In this document: in pieces, positions 11,240-23,262 of the stretch | Layout: each line of letters opens with the position of its first letter | Position numbering within the stretch: position 1 is the first letter of the stretch | NCBI RefSeq assembly: GCF_040869045.1 | Contig: NW_027136969.1 | Coordinates: 1 to 64,000, forward strand | Direction: 5' to 3' | DNA: 64,000 bases | Source of the DNA: Eurosta solidaginis | Taxonomy: Eukaryota; Arthropoda; Insecta; Diptera; Tephritidae | Position numbers and translations under genes: made by a program | The notes under the pieces: generated by a model | Seen by the model: only the letters and a program-made list of their open reading frames with translations | What the model was told of the DNA's origin: nothing | The model's database searches: none

Positions 11240-14200
11240 TTTTTTTTTAATTTGCTTACCGGGCTAAAGGTTAGCATGTTTAAAATACGTAAGTCGTTTT
11301 GTTCATCAAATTTAAGTAGATAACTCATCAGTTGTTTGCATCAGAGCGACAATTTTTGAGATAGTTATTAAAACTGTTTAAAGGTTGTCAAACGTTGTTT
11401 CTCGTTGTATATCCTTTAATTCTAGAGTTAAATTGATAAATAACGTGTACGAATTTGTTTAACGCATTTGTTTTGGTTACTCGACGTCTCTGTTCTCGTG
11501 TAGCCTACATATTGCGTTTTTTTTTTAAATTTGCTTACCGGGCTAAAGGTTAGCATGTTTAAAATACGTAAGTCGTTTTGTTCATAAAATTTAAGTAGAT
11601 AACTCATCAGTTGTTTGCATCAGAGCGACAATTTTTGAGATAGTTATTAAAACTGTTTAAAGGTTGTCAAACGTTGTTTCTCGTTGTATATCCTTTAATT
11701 CTAGAGTTAAATTGATAAATAACGTGTACGAATTTGTTTAACGCATTTGTTTTGGTTACTCGACGTCTCCGTTCTCGTGTAGCCTACATATTGCGTTTTT
11801 TTTTTTAATTTGCTTACCGGGCTAAAGGTTAGCACGTTTAAAATACGTAAGTCGTTTTGTTCATCAAATTTAAGTAGATAACTCATCAGTTGTTTGCATC
11901 AGAGCGATAATTTTTGAGATAGTTATTAAAACTGTTTAAAGATTGTCAAACGTTGTTTCTCGTTGTATATCCTTTAATTCTAGAGTTAAATTGATAAATA
12001 ACGTGTACGAATTTGTTTAACGCATTTGTTTTGGTTACTCGACGTCTCCGTTCTCGTGTAGCCTACATATTGCGTTTTTTTTTTAATTTGCTTACCAGGC
12101 TAAAGGTTAGCATGTTTAAAATACGTAAGTCGTTTTGTTCATCATATTTAAGTAGATAACTCATCAGTTGTTTGCATCAGAGCGACAATTTTTGAGATAG
12201 TTATTAAAACTGTTTAAAGGTTGTCAAACGTTGTTTCTCGTTGTATATCCTTTAATTCTAGAGTTAAATTGATAAATAACTTGTACGAATTTGTTTAACG
12301 CATTTGTTTTGGTTACTCGACGTCTCCGTTCTCGTGTAGCCTACATATTGCGTTTTTTTTTTTTAATTTGCTTACCGGGCTAAAGGTTAGCATGTTTAAA
12401 ATACGTAAGTCGTTTTGTTCATCAAATTTAAGTAGATAACTCATCAGTTGTTTGCATCAGAGCGATAATTTTTGAGATAGTTATTAAAACTGTTTAAAGG
12501 TTGTCAAACGTTGTTTCTCGTTGTATATCCTTTAATTCTAGAGTTAAATTGATAAATAACGTGTACGAATTTGTTTAACGCATTTGTTTTGGTTACTCGA
12601 CGTCTCCGTTCTCGTGTAGCCTACATATTGCGTTTTTTTTTTTATTTGCTTACCGGGCTAAAGGTTAGCATGTTTAAAATACGTAAGTCGTTTTGTTCAT
12701 CATATTTAAGTAGATAACTCATCAGTTGTTTGCATCAGAGCGATAATTTTTGAGATAGTTATTAAAACTGTTTAAAGGTTGTCAAACGTTGTTTCTCGTT
12801 GTATGTCCTTTAATTCTAGAGTTAAATTGATAAATAACGTGTACGAATTTGTTTAACGCATTTGTTTTGGTTACTCGACGTCTCCGTTCTCGTGTAGCCT
12901 ACATATTGCGTTTTTTTTTTTAATTTGCTTACCGGGCTAAAGGTTAGCATGTTTAAAATACGTAAGTCGTTTTGTTCATCATATTTAAGTAGATAACTCA
13001 TCAGTTGTTTGCATCAGAGCGATAATTTTTGAGATAGTTATTAAAACTGTTTAAAGGTTGTCAAACGTTGTTTCTCGTTGTATATCCTTTAATTCTAGAG
13101 TTAAATTGATAAATAACGTGTACGAATTTGTTTAACGCATTTATTTTGGTTACTCGACGTCTCCGTTCTCGTGTAGCCTACATATTGCGTTTTTTTTTTA
13201 ATTTGCTTACCGGGCTAAAGGTTAGCATGTTTAAAATACGTAAGTCGTTTTGTTCATCATATTTAAGTAGATAACTCATCAGTTGTTTGCATCAGAGCGA
13301 TAATTTTTGAGAAAATTATTAAAACTGTTTAAAGGTTGTCAAACGTTGTTTCTCGTTGTATATCCTTTAATTCTAGAGTTAAATTGATAAATAACGTGTA
13401 CGAATTTGTTTAACGCATTTGTTTTGGTTACTCGACGTCTCCGTTCTCGTGTAGCCTACATATTGCGTTTTTTTTTTAATTTGCTTACCGGGCTAAAGGT
13501 TAGCATGTTTAAAATACGTAAGTCGTTTTGTTCATCAAATTTAAGTAGATAACTCATCAGTTGTTTGCATCAGAGCGATAATTTTTGAGATAGTTATTAA
13601 AACTGTTTAAAGGTTGTCAAACGTTGTTTCTCGTTGTATATCCTTTAATTCTAGAGTTAAATTTATAAATAAAGTGTACGAATTTGTTTAACGCATTTGT
13701 TTTGGTTACTCGACGTCTCCGTTCTCGTGTAGCCTACATATTGCGTTTTTTTTTTAATTTGCTTACCGGGCTAAAGGTTAGCATGTTTAAAATACGTAAG
13801 TCGTTTTGTTCATCATATTTAAGTATATAACTCATCAGTTGTTTGCATCAGAGCGATAATTTTTGAGATAGTTATTAAAACTATTTAAAGGTTGTCAAAC
13901 GTTGTTTCTCGTTGTATATCCTTTAATTATAGAGTTAAATTGATAAATAACGTGTACGAATTTGTTTAACGCATTTTTTTTGGTTACTCGACGTCTCCGT
14001 TCTCGTGTAGCCTACATATTGCTTTTTTTTTTTAATTTGCTTACCGGGCTAAAGGTTAGCATGTTTAAAATACGTAAGTCGTTTTGTTCATCATATTTAA
14101 GTAGATAACTCATCAGTTGTTTGCATCACAGCGATAATTTTTGAGATAGTTATTAAAACTGTTTAAAGGTTGTCAAACGTTGTTTCTCGTTGTATATCCT

Positions 14201-15245
14201 TTAATTCTAGAGTTAAATTGATAAATAACGTGTACGAATTTGTTTAACGCATTTGTTTTGGTTACTCGACGTCTCCGTTCTCGTGTAGCCTACATATTGC
14301 GTTTTTTTTTTAATTTGCTTACCGGGCTAAAGCTTAGCATGTTTAAAATACGTAAGTCGTTTTGTTCATCATATTTAAGTAGATAACTCATCAGTTGTTT
14401 GCATCAGAGCGATAATTTTTGAGATAGTTATTAAAACTGTTTAAAGGTTGTCAAACGTTGTTTCTCGTTGTATATCCTTTAATTCTAGAGTTAAATTGAT
14501 AAATAACGTTTACGAATTTGTTTAACGCATTTGTTTTGGTTACTCGACGTCTCCGTTCTCGTGTAGCCTACATATTGCGTTTTTTTTTTAATTTGCTTAC
14601 CGGGCTAAAGGTTAGCATGTTTAAAATACGTAAGTCGTTCTGTTCAACAAATTTAAGTAGATAACTCATCAGTTGTTTGCATCAGAGCGATAATTTTTGA
14701 GATAGTTATTAAAACTGTTTAAAGGTTGTCAAACGTTGTTTCTCGTTGTATATCCTTTAATTCTAGAGTTAAATTGATAAATAACGTGTACGAATTTGTT
14801 TAACGCATTTGTTTTGGTTACTCGACGTCTCCGTTCTCGTGTAGCCTACATATTGCGTTTTTTTTTAAATTTGCTTACTGGGCTAAAGGTTAGCATGTTT
14901 AAAATACGTAAGTCGTTTTGTTCATCAAATTTAAGTAGATAACTCATCAGTTGTTTGCATCAGAGCGATAATTTTTGAGATAGTTATTAAAACTGTTTAA
15001 AGGTTGTCAAACGTTGTTTCTCGTTGTATATCCTTTAATTCTAGAGTTAAATTGATAAATAACGTGTACGAATTTGTTTAACGCATTTGTTTTGGTTACT
15101 CGACGTCTCCGTTCTCGTGTAGCCTACATATTGCGTTTTTTTTTAATTTGCTTACCGGGCTAAAGGTTAGCATGTTTAAAATATGTAAGTCGTTTTGTTC
15201 AACAAATTTAAGTAGATAACTCATCAGTTGTTTGCATCAGAGCGA
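11240..15245 (+). repeat. Large block, copy 1 of a 17-monomer-spaced duplication (~4.0 kb)
   Basis: At least a dozen rare variants in fixed order recur 4,729-4,730 bp downstream. Examples are gtctctgttctcg (near 11,487), ttcataaaa (near 11,580), agcacgttta (11,831), aaagattgtc (11,938), accaggct (12,094), gagaaaatta (near 13,309), atttataaataaagtg (13,661), cattttttttgg (near 13,973), gcatcacagcg (near 14,121), agcttagcat (near 14,331), aacgtttacg (14,506), gttctgttcaac (near 14,637), gcttactggg (near 14,873) and atatgtaag (near 15,181). Similarity ends near 15,245, where agcgat here faces agcgac in the second copy. The start is uncertain by about one monomer. Confidence 0.92.
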
Positions 15246-15969
15246 TAATTTTTGAGATAGTTATTAAAACTGTTTAAAGGTTGTCAAACGTTGTTTCTCG
15301 TTGTATATCCTTTAATTCTAGAGTTAAATTGATAAATAACGTGTACGAATTTGTTTAACGCATTTGTTTCGGTTACTCGACGTCTCCGTTCTCGTGTAGC
15401 CTACATATTGCGTTTTTTTTTTAATTTGCTTACCGGGCTAAAGGTTGGCATGTTTAAAATACGTAAGTCGTTTTGTTCATCAAATTTAAGTAGATAACTC
15501 ATCAGTTGTTTGCATCAGAGCGATAATTTTTGAGATAGTTATTAAAACTGTTTAAAGGTTGTCAAACGTTGTTTCTCGTTGTATATCCTTTAATTCTAGA
15601 GTTAAATTGATAAATAACGTGTACGAATTTGTTTAACGCATTTGTTTTGGTTACTCGACGTCTCCGTTCTCGTGTAGCCTACATATTGCGTTTTTTTTTT
15701 AATTTGCTTACCGGGCTAAAGGTTAGCATGTTTAAAATACGTAAGTCGTTTTGCTCATCATATTTAAGTAGATAACTCATCAGTTGTTTGCATCAGAGCG
15801 ATAATTTTTGAGATAGTTATTAAAACTGTTTAAAGGTTGTCAAACGTTGTTTCTCGTTGTATATCCTTTAATTCTAGAGTTAAATTGATAAATAACGGGT
15901 ACGAATTTGTTTAACGCATTTGTTTTGGTTACTCGACGTCTCCGTTCTCGTGTAGCCTACATATTGCGT
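15246..15969 (+). repeat. Spacer monomers between the two 4-kb blocks
   Basis: About 2.6 monomers lie between the duplicated blocks. They carry private changes: gtttcggtt near 15,366, aaggttggcatg near 15,441, ttttgctcatcata near 15,750 and aacgggtacg near 15,894. The duplication is therefore not strictly tandem: either the copied unit was 17 monomers with later divergence here, or these units were converted afterwards. Confidence 0.8.
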
Positions 15970-18900
15970 TTTTTTTTAAATTTGCTTACCGGGCTAAAGG
16001 TTAGCATGTTTAAAATACGTAAGTCGTTTTGTTCATCAAATTTAAGTAGATAACTCATCAGTTGTTTGCATCAGAGCGACAATTTTTGAGATAGTTATTA
16101 AAACTGTTTAAAGGTTGTCAAACGTTGTTTCTCGTTGTATATCCTTTAATTCTAGAGTTAAATTGATAAATAACGTGTACGAATTTGTTTAACGCATTTG
16201 TTTTGGTTACTCGACGTCTCTGTTCTCGTGTAGCCTACATATTGCGTTTTTTTTTTAAATTTGCTTACCGGGCTAAAGGTTAGCATGTTTAAAATACGTA
16301 AGTCGTTTTGTTCATAAAATTTAAGTAGATAACTCATCAGTTGTTTGCATCAGAGCGACAATTTTTGAGATAGTTATTAAAACTGTTTAAAGGTTGTCAA
16401 ACGTTGTTTCTCGTTGTATATCCTTTAATTCTAGAGTTAAATTGATAAATAACGTGTACGAATTTGTTTAACGCATTTGTTTTGGTTACTCGACGTCTCC
16501 GTTCTCGTGTAGCCTACATATTGCGTTTTTTTTTTAATTTGCTTACCGGGCTAAAGGTTAGCACGTTTAAAATACGTAAGTCGTTTTGTTCATCAAATTT
16601 AAGTAGATAACTCATCAGTTGTTTGCATCAGAGCGATAATTTTTGAGATAGTTATTAAAACTGTTTAAAGATTGTCAAACGTTGTTTCTCGTTGTATATC
16701 CTTTAATTCTAGAGTTAAATTGATAAATAACGTGTACGAATTTGTTTAACGCATTTGTTTTGGTTACTCGACGTCTCCGTTCTCGTGTAGCCTACATATT
16801 GCGTTTTTTTTTTAATTTGCTTACCAGGCTAAAGGTTAGCATGTTTAAAATACGTAAGTCGTTTTGTTCATCATATTTAAGTAGATAACTCATCAGTTGT
16901 TTGCATCAGAGCGACAATTTTTGAGATAGTTATTAAAACTGTTTAAAGGTTGTCAAACGTTGTTTCTCGTTGTATATCCTTTAATTCTAGAGTTAAATTG
17001 ATAAATAACGTGTACGAATTTGTTTAACGCATTTGTTTTGGTTACTCGACGTCTCCGTTCTCGTGTAGCCTACATATTGCGTTTTTTTTTTTTAATTTGC
17101 TTACCGGGCTAAAGGTTAGCATGTTTAAAATACGTAAGTCGTTTTGTTCATCAAATTTAAGTAGATAACTCATCAGTTGTTTGCATCAGAGCGATAATTT
17201 TTGAGATAGTTATTAAAACTGTTTAAAGGTTGTCAAACGTTGTTTCTCGTTGTATATCCTTTAATTCTAGAGTTAAATTGATAAATAACGTGTACGGATT
17301 TGTTTAACGCATTTGTTTTGGTTACTCGACGTCTCCGTTCTCGTGTAGCCTACATATTGCGTTTTTTTTTTTATTTGCTTACCGGGCTAAAGGTTAGCAT
17401 GTTTAAAATACGTAAGTCGTTTTGTTCATCATATTTAAGTAGATAACTCATCAGTTGTTTGCATCAGAGCGATAATTTTTGAGATAGTTATTAAAACTGT
17501 TTAAAGGTTGTCAAACGTTGTTTCTCGTTGTATATCCTTTAATTCTAGAGTTAAATTGATAAATAACGTGTACGAATTTGTTTAACGCATTTGTTTTGGT
17601 TACTCGACGTCTCCGTTCTCGTGTAGCCTACATATTGCGTTTTTTTTTTTAATTTGCTTACCGGGCTAAAGCTTAGCATGTTTAAAATACGTAAGTCGTT
17701 TTGTTCATCATATTTAAGTAGATAACTCATCAGTTGTTTGCATCAGAGCGATAATTTTTGAGATAGTTATTAAAACTGTTTAAAGGTTGTCAAACGTTGT
17801 TTCTCGTTGTATATCCTTTAATTCTAGAGTTAAATTGATAAATAACGTGTACGAATTTGTTTAACGCATTTATTTTGGTTACTCGACGTCTCCGTTCTCG
17901 TGTAGCCTACATATTGCGTTTTTTTTTTAATTTGCTTACCGGGCTAAAGGTTAGCATGTTTAAAATACGTAAGTCGTTTTGTTCATCATATTTAAGTAGA
18001 TAACTCATCAGTTGTTTGCATCAGAGCGATAATTTTTGAGAAAATTATTAAAACTGTTTAAAGGTTGTCAAACGTTGTTTCTCGTTGTATATCCTTTAAT
18101 TCTAGAGTTAAATTGATAAATAACGTGTACGAATTTGTTTAACGCATTTGTTTTGGTTACTCGACGTCTCCGTTCTCGTGTAGCCTACATATTGCGTTTT
18201 TTTTTTAATTTGCTTACCGGGCTAAAGGTTAGCATGTTTAAAATACGTAAGTCGTTTTGTTCATCAAATTTAAGTAGATAACTCATCAGTTGTTTGCATC
18301 AGAGCGATAATTTTTGAGATAGTTATTAAAACTGTTTAAAGGTTGTCAAACGTTGTTTCTCGTTGTATATCCTTTAATTCTAGAGTTAAATTTATAAATA
18401 AAGTGTACGAATTTGTTTAACGCATTTGTTTTGGTTACTCGACGTCTCCGTTCTCGTGTAGCCTACATATTGCGTTTTTTTTTTAATTTGCTTACCGGGC
18501 TAAAGGTTAGCATGTTTAAAATACGTAAGTCGTTTTGTTCATCATATTTAAGTATATAACTCATCAGTTGTTTGCATCAGAGCGATAATTTTTGAGATAG
18601 TTATTAAAACTATTTAAAGGTTGTCAAACGTTGTTTCTCGTTGTATATCCTTTAATTATAGAGTTAAATTGATAAATAACGTGTACGAATTTGTTTAACG
18701 CATTTTTTTTGGTTACTCGACGTCTCCGTTCTCGTGTAGCCTACATATTGCTTTTTTTTTTTAATTTGCTTACCGGGCTAAAGGTTAGCATGTTTAAAAT
18801 ACGTAAGTCGTTTTGTTCATCATATTTAAGTAGATAACTCATCAGTTGTTTGCATCACAGCGATAATTTTTGAGATAGTTATTAAAACTGTTTAAAGGTT

Positions 18901-19975
18901 GTCAAACGTTGTTTCTCGTTGTATATCCTTTAATTCTAGAGTTAAATTGATAAATAACGTGTACGAATTTGTTTAACGCATTTGTTTTGGTTACTCGACG
19001 TCTCCGTTCTCGTGTAGCCTACATATTGCGTTTTTTTTTTAATTTGCTTACCGGGCTAAAGCTTAGCATGTTTAAAATACGTAAGTCGTTTTGTTCATCA
19101 TATTTAAGTAGATAACTCATCAGTTGTTTGCATCAGAGCGATAATTTTTGAGATAGTTATTAAAACTGTTTAAAGGTTGTCAAACGTTGTTTCTCGTTGT
19201 ATATCCTTTAATTCTAGAGTTAAATTGATAAATAACGTTTACGAATTTGTTTAACGCATTTGTTTTGGTTACTCGACGTCTCCGTTCTCGTGTAGCCTAC
19301 ATATTGCGTTTTTTTTTTTAATTTGCTTACCGGGCTAAAGGTTAGCATGTTTAAAATACGTAAGTCGTTCTGTTCAACAAATTTAAGTAGATAACTCATC
19401 AGTTGTTTGCATCAGAGCGATAATTTTTGAGATAGTTATTAAAACTGTTTAAAGGTTGTCAAACGTTGTTTCTCGTTGTATATCCTTTAATTCTAGAGTT
19501 AAATTGATAAATAACGTGTACGAATTTGTTTAACGCATTTGTTTTGGTTACTCGACGTCTCCGTTCTCGTGTAGCCTACATATTGCGTTTTTTTTTAAAT
19601 TTGCTTACTGGGCTAAAGGTTAGCATGTTTAAAATACGTAAGTCGTTTTGTTCATCAAATTTAAGTAGATAACTCATCAGTTGTTTGCATCAGAGCGATA
19701 ATTTTTGAGATAGTTATTAAAACTGTTTAAAGGTTGTCAAACGTTGTTTCTCGTTGTATATCCTTTAATTCTAGAGTTAAATTGATAAATAACGTGTACG
19801 AATTTGTTTAACGCATTTGTTTTGGTTACTCGACGTCTCCGTTCTCGTGTAGCCTACATATTGCGTTTTTTTTTAATTTGCTTACCGGGCTAAAGGTTAG
19901 CATGTTTAAAATATGTAAGTCGTTTTGTTCAACAAATTTAAGTAGATAACTCATCAGTTGTTTGCATCAGAGCGA
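15970..19975 (+). repeat. Large block, copy 2 of a 17-monomer-spaced duplication (~4.0 kb)
   Basis: This block repeats the series of 11,240-15,245: agcacgttta at 16,560, gagaaaatta near 18,038, atttataaataaagtg at 18,390, gcatcacagcg near 18,850, aacgtttacg near 19,235 and gcttactggg near 19,602. Differences from copy 1 are few and mainly T-run lengths, plus the aacttgtacg change near 12,279 and gtatgtcc near 12,802 found only in copy 1, and tacggattt near 17,294 found only in copy 2. Copy 2 also has an extra agcttagcat near 17,670 where copy 1 has aggttagcat. That variant occurs elsewhere in the block, which suggests gene conversion between units. Confidence 0.92.
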
Positions 19976-22900
19976 CAATTTTTGAGATAGTTATTAAAAC
20001 TGTTTAAAGGTTGTCAAACGTTGTTTCTCGTTGTATATCCTTTAATTCTAGAGTTAAATTGATAAATAACGTGTACGAATTTGTTTAACGCATTTGTTTT
20101 GGTTACTCGACGTCTCCGTTCTCGTGTAGCCTACATATTGCGTTTTTTTTTTTAATTTGCTTACCGGGCTAAAGGTTAGCATGTTTAAAATACGTAAGTC
20201 GTTTTGTTCATCAAATTTAAGTAGATAACTCATCAGTTGTTTGCATCAGAGCGACAATTTTTGAGATAGTTATTAAAACTGTTTAAAGGTTGTCAAACGT
20301 TGTTTCTCGTTGTATATCCTTTAATTCTAGAGTTAAATTGATAAATAACGTGTACGAATTTGTTTAACGCATTTGTTTTGGTTACTCGACGTCTCTGTTC
20401 TCGTGTAGCCTACATATTGCGTTTTTTTTTAATTTGCTTACCGGGCTAAAGGTTAGCATGTTTAAAATACGTAAGTCGTTTTGTTCATCAAATTTAAGTA
20501 GATAACTCATCAGTTGTTTGCATCAGAGCGACAATTTTTGAGATAGTTATTAAAACTGTTTAAAGGTTGTCAAACGTTGTTTCTCGTTGTATATCCTTTA
20601 ATTCTAGAGTTAAATTGATAAATAACGTGTACGAATTTGTTTAACGCATTTGTTTTGGTTACTCGACGTCTCCGTTCTCGTGTAGCCTACATATTGCGTT
20701 TTTTTTTTTAATTTGCTTACCGGGCTAAAGGTTAGCATGTTTAAAATACGTAAGTCGTTTTGTTCATCAAATTTAAGTAGATAACTCATCAGTTGTTTGC
20801 ATCAGAGCGACAATTTTTGAGATAGTTATTAAAACTGTTTAAAGGTTGTCAAACGTTGTTTCTCGTTGTATATCCGTTAATTCTAGAGTTAAATTGATAA
20901 ATAACGTGTACGAATTTGTTTAACGCATTTGTTTTGGTTACTCGACGTCTCCGTTCTCGTGTAGCCTACATATTGCGTTTTTTTTTAATTTGCTTACCGG
21001 GCTAAAGGTTAGCATGCTTAAAATACGTAAGTCGTTTTGTTCAACAAATTTAAGTAGATAACTCATCAGTTGTTCGCATCAGAGCGACAATTTTTGAGAT
21101 AGTTATTAAAACTGTTTAAAGGTTGTCAAACGTTGTTTCTCGTTGTATATCCTTTAATTCTAGAGTTAAATTGATAAATAACGTGTACGAATTTGTTTAA
21201 CGCATTTGTTTTGGTTACTCGACGTCTCTGTTCTCGTGTAGCCTACATATTGCGTTTTTTTTTAATTTGCTTACCGGGCTAAAGGTTAGCATGTTTAGAA
21301 TACGTAAGTCGTTTTGTTCATCAAATTTAAGTAGATAACTCATCAGTTGTTTGCACCAGAGCGATAATTTTTGAGATAGTTATTAAAACTGTTTAAAGGT
21401 TGTCAAACGCTGTTTCTCGTTGTATATCCTTTAATTCTAGAGTTAAATTGATAAATAACGTGTACGAATTTGTTTAACGCATTTGTTTTGGTTACTCGAC
21501 GTCTCCGTTCTCGTGTAGCCTACATATTGCGTTTTTTTTTTTAATTTGCTTACCGGGCTAAAGGTTAGCATGTTTAAAATACGTAAGTCGTTTTGTTCAT
21601 CAAATTTAAGTAGATAACTCATCAGTTGTTTGCATCAGAGCGATAATTTTTGAGATAGTTATTAAAACTGTTTAAAGGTTGTCAAACGTTGTTTCTCGTT
21701 GTATATCCTTTAATTCTAGAGTTAAATTGATAAATAACGTGTACGAATTTGTTTAACGCATTTGTTTTGGTTACTCGACGTCTCCGTTCTCGTGTAGCCT
21801 ACATATTGCGTTTTTTTTTTAATTTGCTTACCGGGCTAAAGGTTAGCATGTTTAAAATACGTAAGTCGTTTTGTTCATCATATTTAAGTAGATAACTCAT
21901 CAGTTGTTTGCATCAGAGCGATAATTTTTGAGATAGTTATTAAAACTGTTTAAAGGTTGTCAAACGTTGTTTCTCGTTGTATATCCTTTAATTCTAGAGT
22001 TAAGTTGATAAATAACGTGTACGAATTTGTTTAACGCATTTGTTTTGGTTACTCGACGTCTCCGTTCTCGTGTAGCCTACATATTGCGTTTTTTTTTTAA
22101 TTTGCTTACCGGGCTAAAGGTTAGCATGTTTAAAATACGTAAGTCGTTTTGTTCATCAAATTTAAGTAGATAACTCATCAGTTGTTTGCATCAGAGCGAT
22201 AATTTTTGAGATAGTTAATAAAACTGTTTAAAGGTTGTCAAACGTTGTTTCTCGTTGTATATCCTTTAATTCTAGAGTTAAATTGATAAATAACGTGTAC
22301 GAATTTGTTTAACGCATTTTTTTTGGTTACTCGACGTCTCCGTTCTCGTGTAGCCCACATATTGCGTTTTTTTTTTAATTTGCTTACCGGGCTAAAGGTT
22401 AGCATGTTTAAAATACGTAAGTCGTTTTGTTCAACAAATTTAAGTAGATAACTCATCAGTTGTTTGCATCAGAGCGATAATTTTTGAGATAGTTATTAAA
22501 ACTGTTTAAAGGTTGTCAAACGTTGTTTCTCGTTATATATCCTTTAATTCTAGAGTTAAATTGATAAATAACGTGTACGAATTTGTTTAACGCATTTGTT
22601 TTGGTTACTCGACGTCTCCGTTCTCGTGTAGCCTACATATTGCGTTTTTTTTTAATTTGCTTACCGGGCTAAAGGTTAGCATGTTTAAAATACGTAAGTC
22701 GTTTTGTTCATCAAATTTAAGTAGATAACTCATCAGTTGTTTGCATCAGAGCGATAATTTTTGAGATAGTTATTAAAACTGTTTAAAGGTTGTCAAACGT
22801 TGTTTCTCGTTGTATATCCTTTAATTCTAGAGTTAAATTGATAAATAACGTGTACGAATTTGTTTAACGCATTTGTTTTGGTTACTCGACGTCTCCGTTC

Positions 22901-23085
22901 TCGTGTAGCCTACATATTGCGTTTTTTTTTTAATTTGCTTACCGGGCTAAAGGTTAGCATGCTTAAAATACGTAAGTCGTTTTGTTCAACAAATTTAAGT
23001 AGATAACTCATCAGTTGTTTGCATCAGAGCGATAATTTTTGAGATAGTTATTAAAACTGTTTAAAGGTTGTCAAACGTTGTTTCT
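19976..23085 (+). repeat. Satellite monomers with first catgctt variants
   Basis: This is monomer array only. The catgctt state, which creates an SphI site (GCATGC), first appears near 21,014 and again near 22,969. I did not find it in the first 21 kb, but it is frequent afterwards, usually together with the C state ttcaacaaa. Other private changes are tatccgttaa near 20,873, gttcgcatc near 21,072, atgtttagaatacg near 21,291, gcaccagag near 21,353, aaacgctg near 21,406 and gttaataaaac near 22,216. A unit near 22,353 has gtagcccac. Confidence 0.85.
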
Positions 23086-23262
23086 CGTTGTATATCCTTT
23101 AATTCTAGAGTTAAATTGATAAATAACGTGTACGAATTTGTTTAACGCATTTGTTTTGGTTACTCGACGTCTCCGTTCTCGTGTAGCCTACATATTGCGT
23201 TTTTTTTTTTAATTTTTGAGATAGTTATTAAAACTGTTTAAAGGTTGTCAAACGTTGTTTCT
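23086..23262 (+). repeat. Truncated monomer (177 bp, ~101-bp internal deletion)
   Basis: This unit runs normally to the T-run and aattt, then jumps near 23,211-23,216 directly to tttgagatagttatt. About 101 bp is missing, including ttaccgggctaaagg, the TACGTA site and the A/B/C/D variable site. The two edges share aattt (aatttgctt on one side, aatttttgag on the other), so the deletion probably arose between short direct repeats. It is the largest deletion noticed inside a monomer in this window. Confidence 0.93.
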
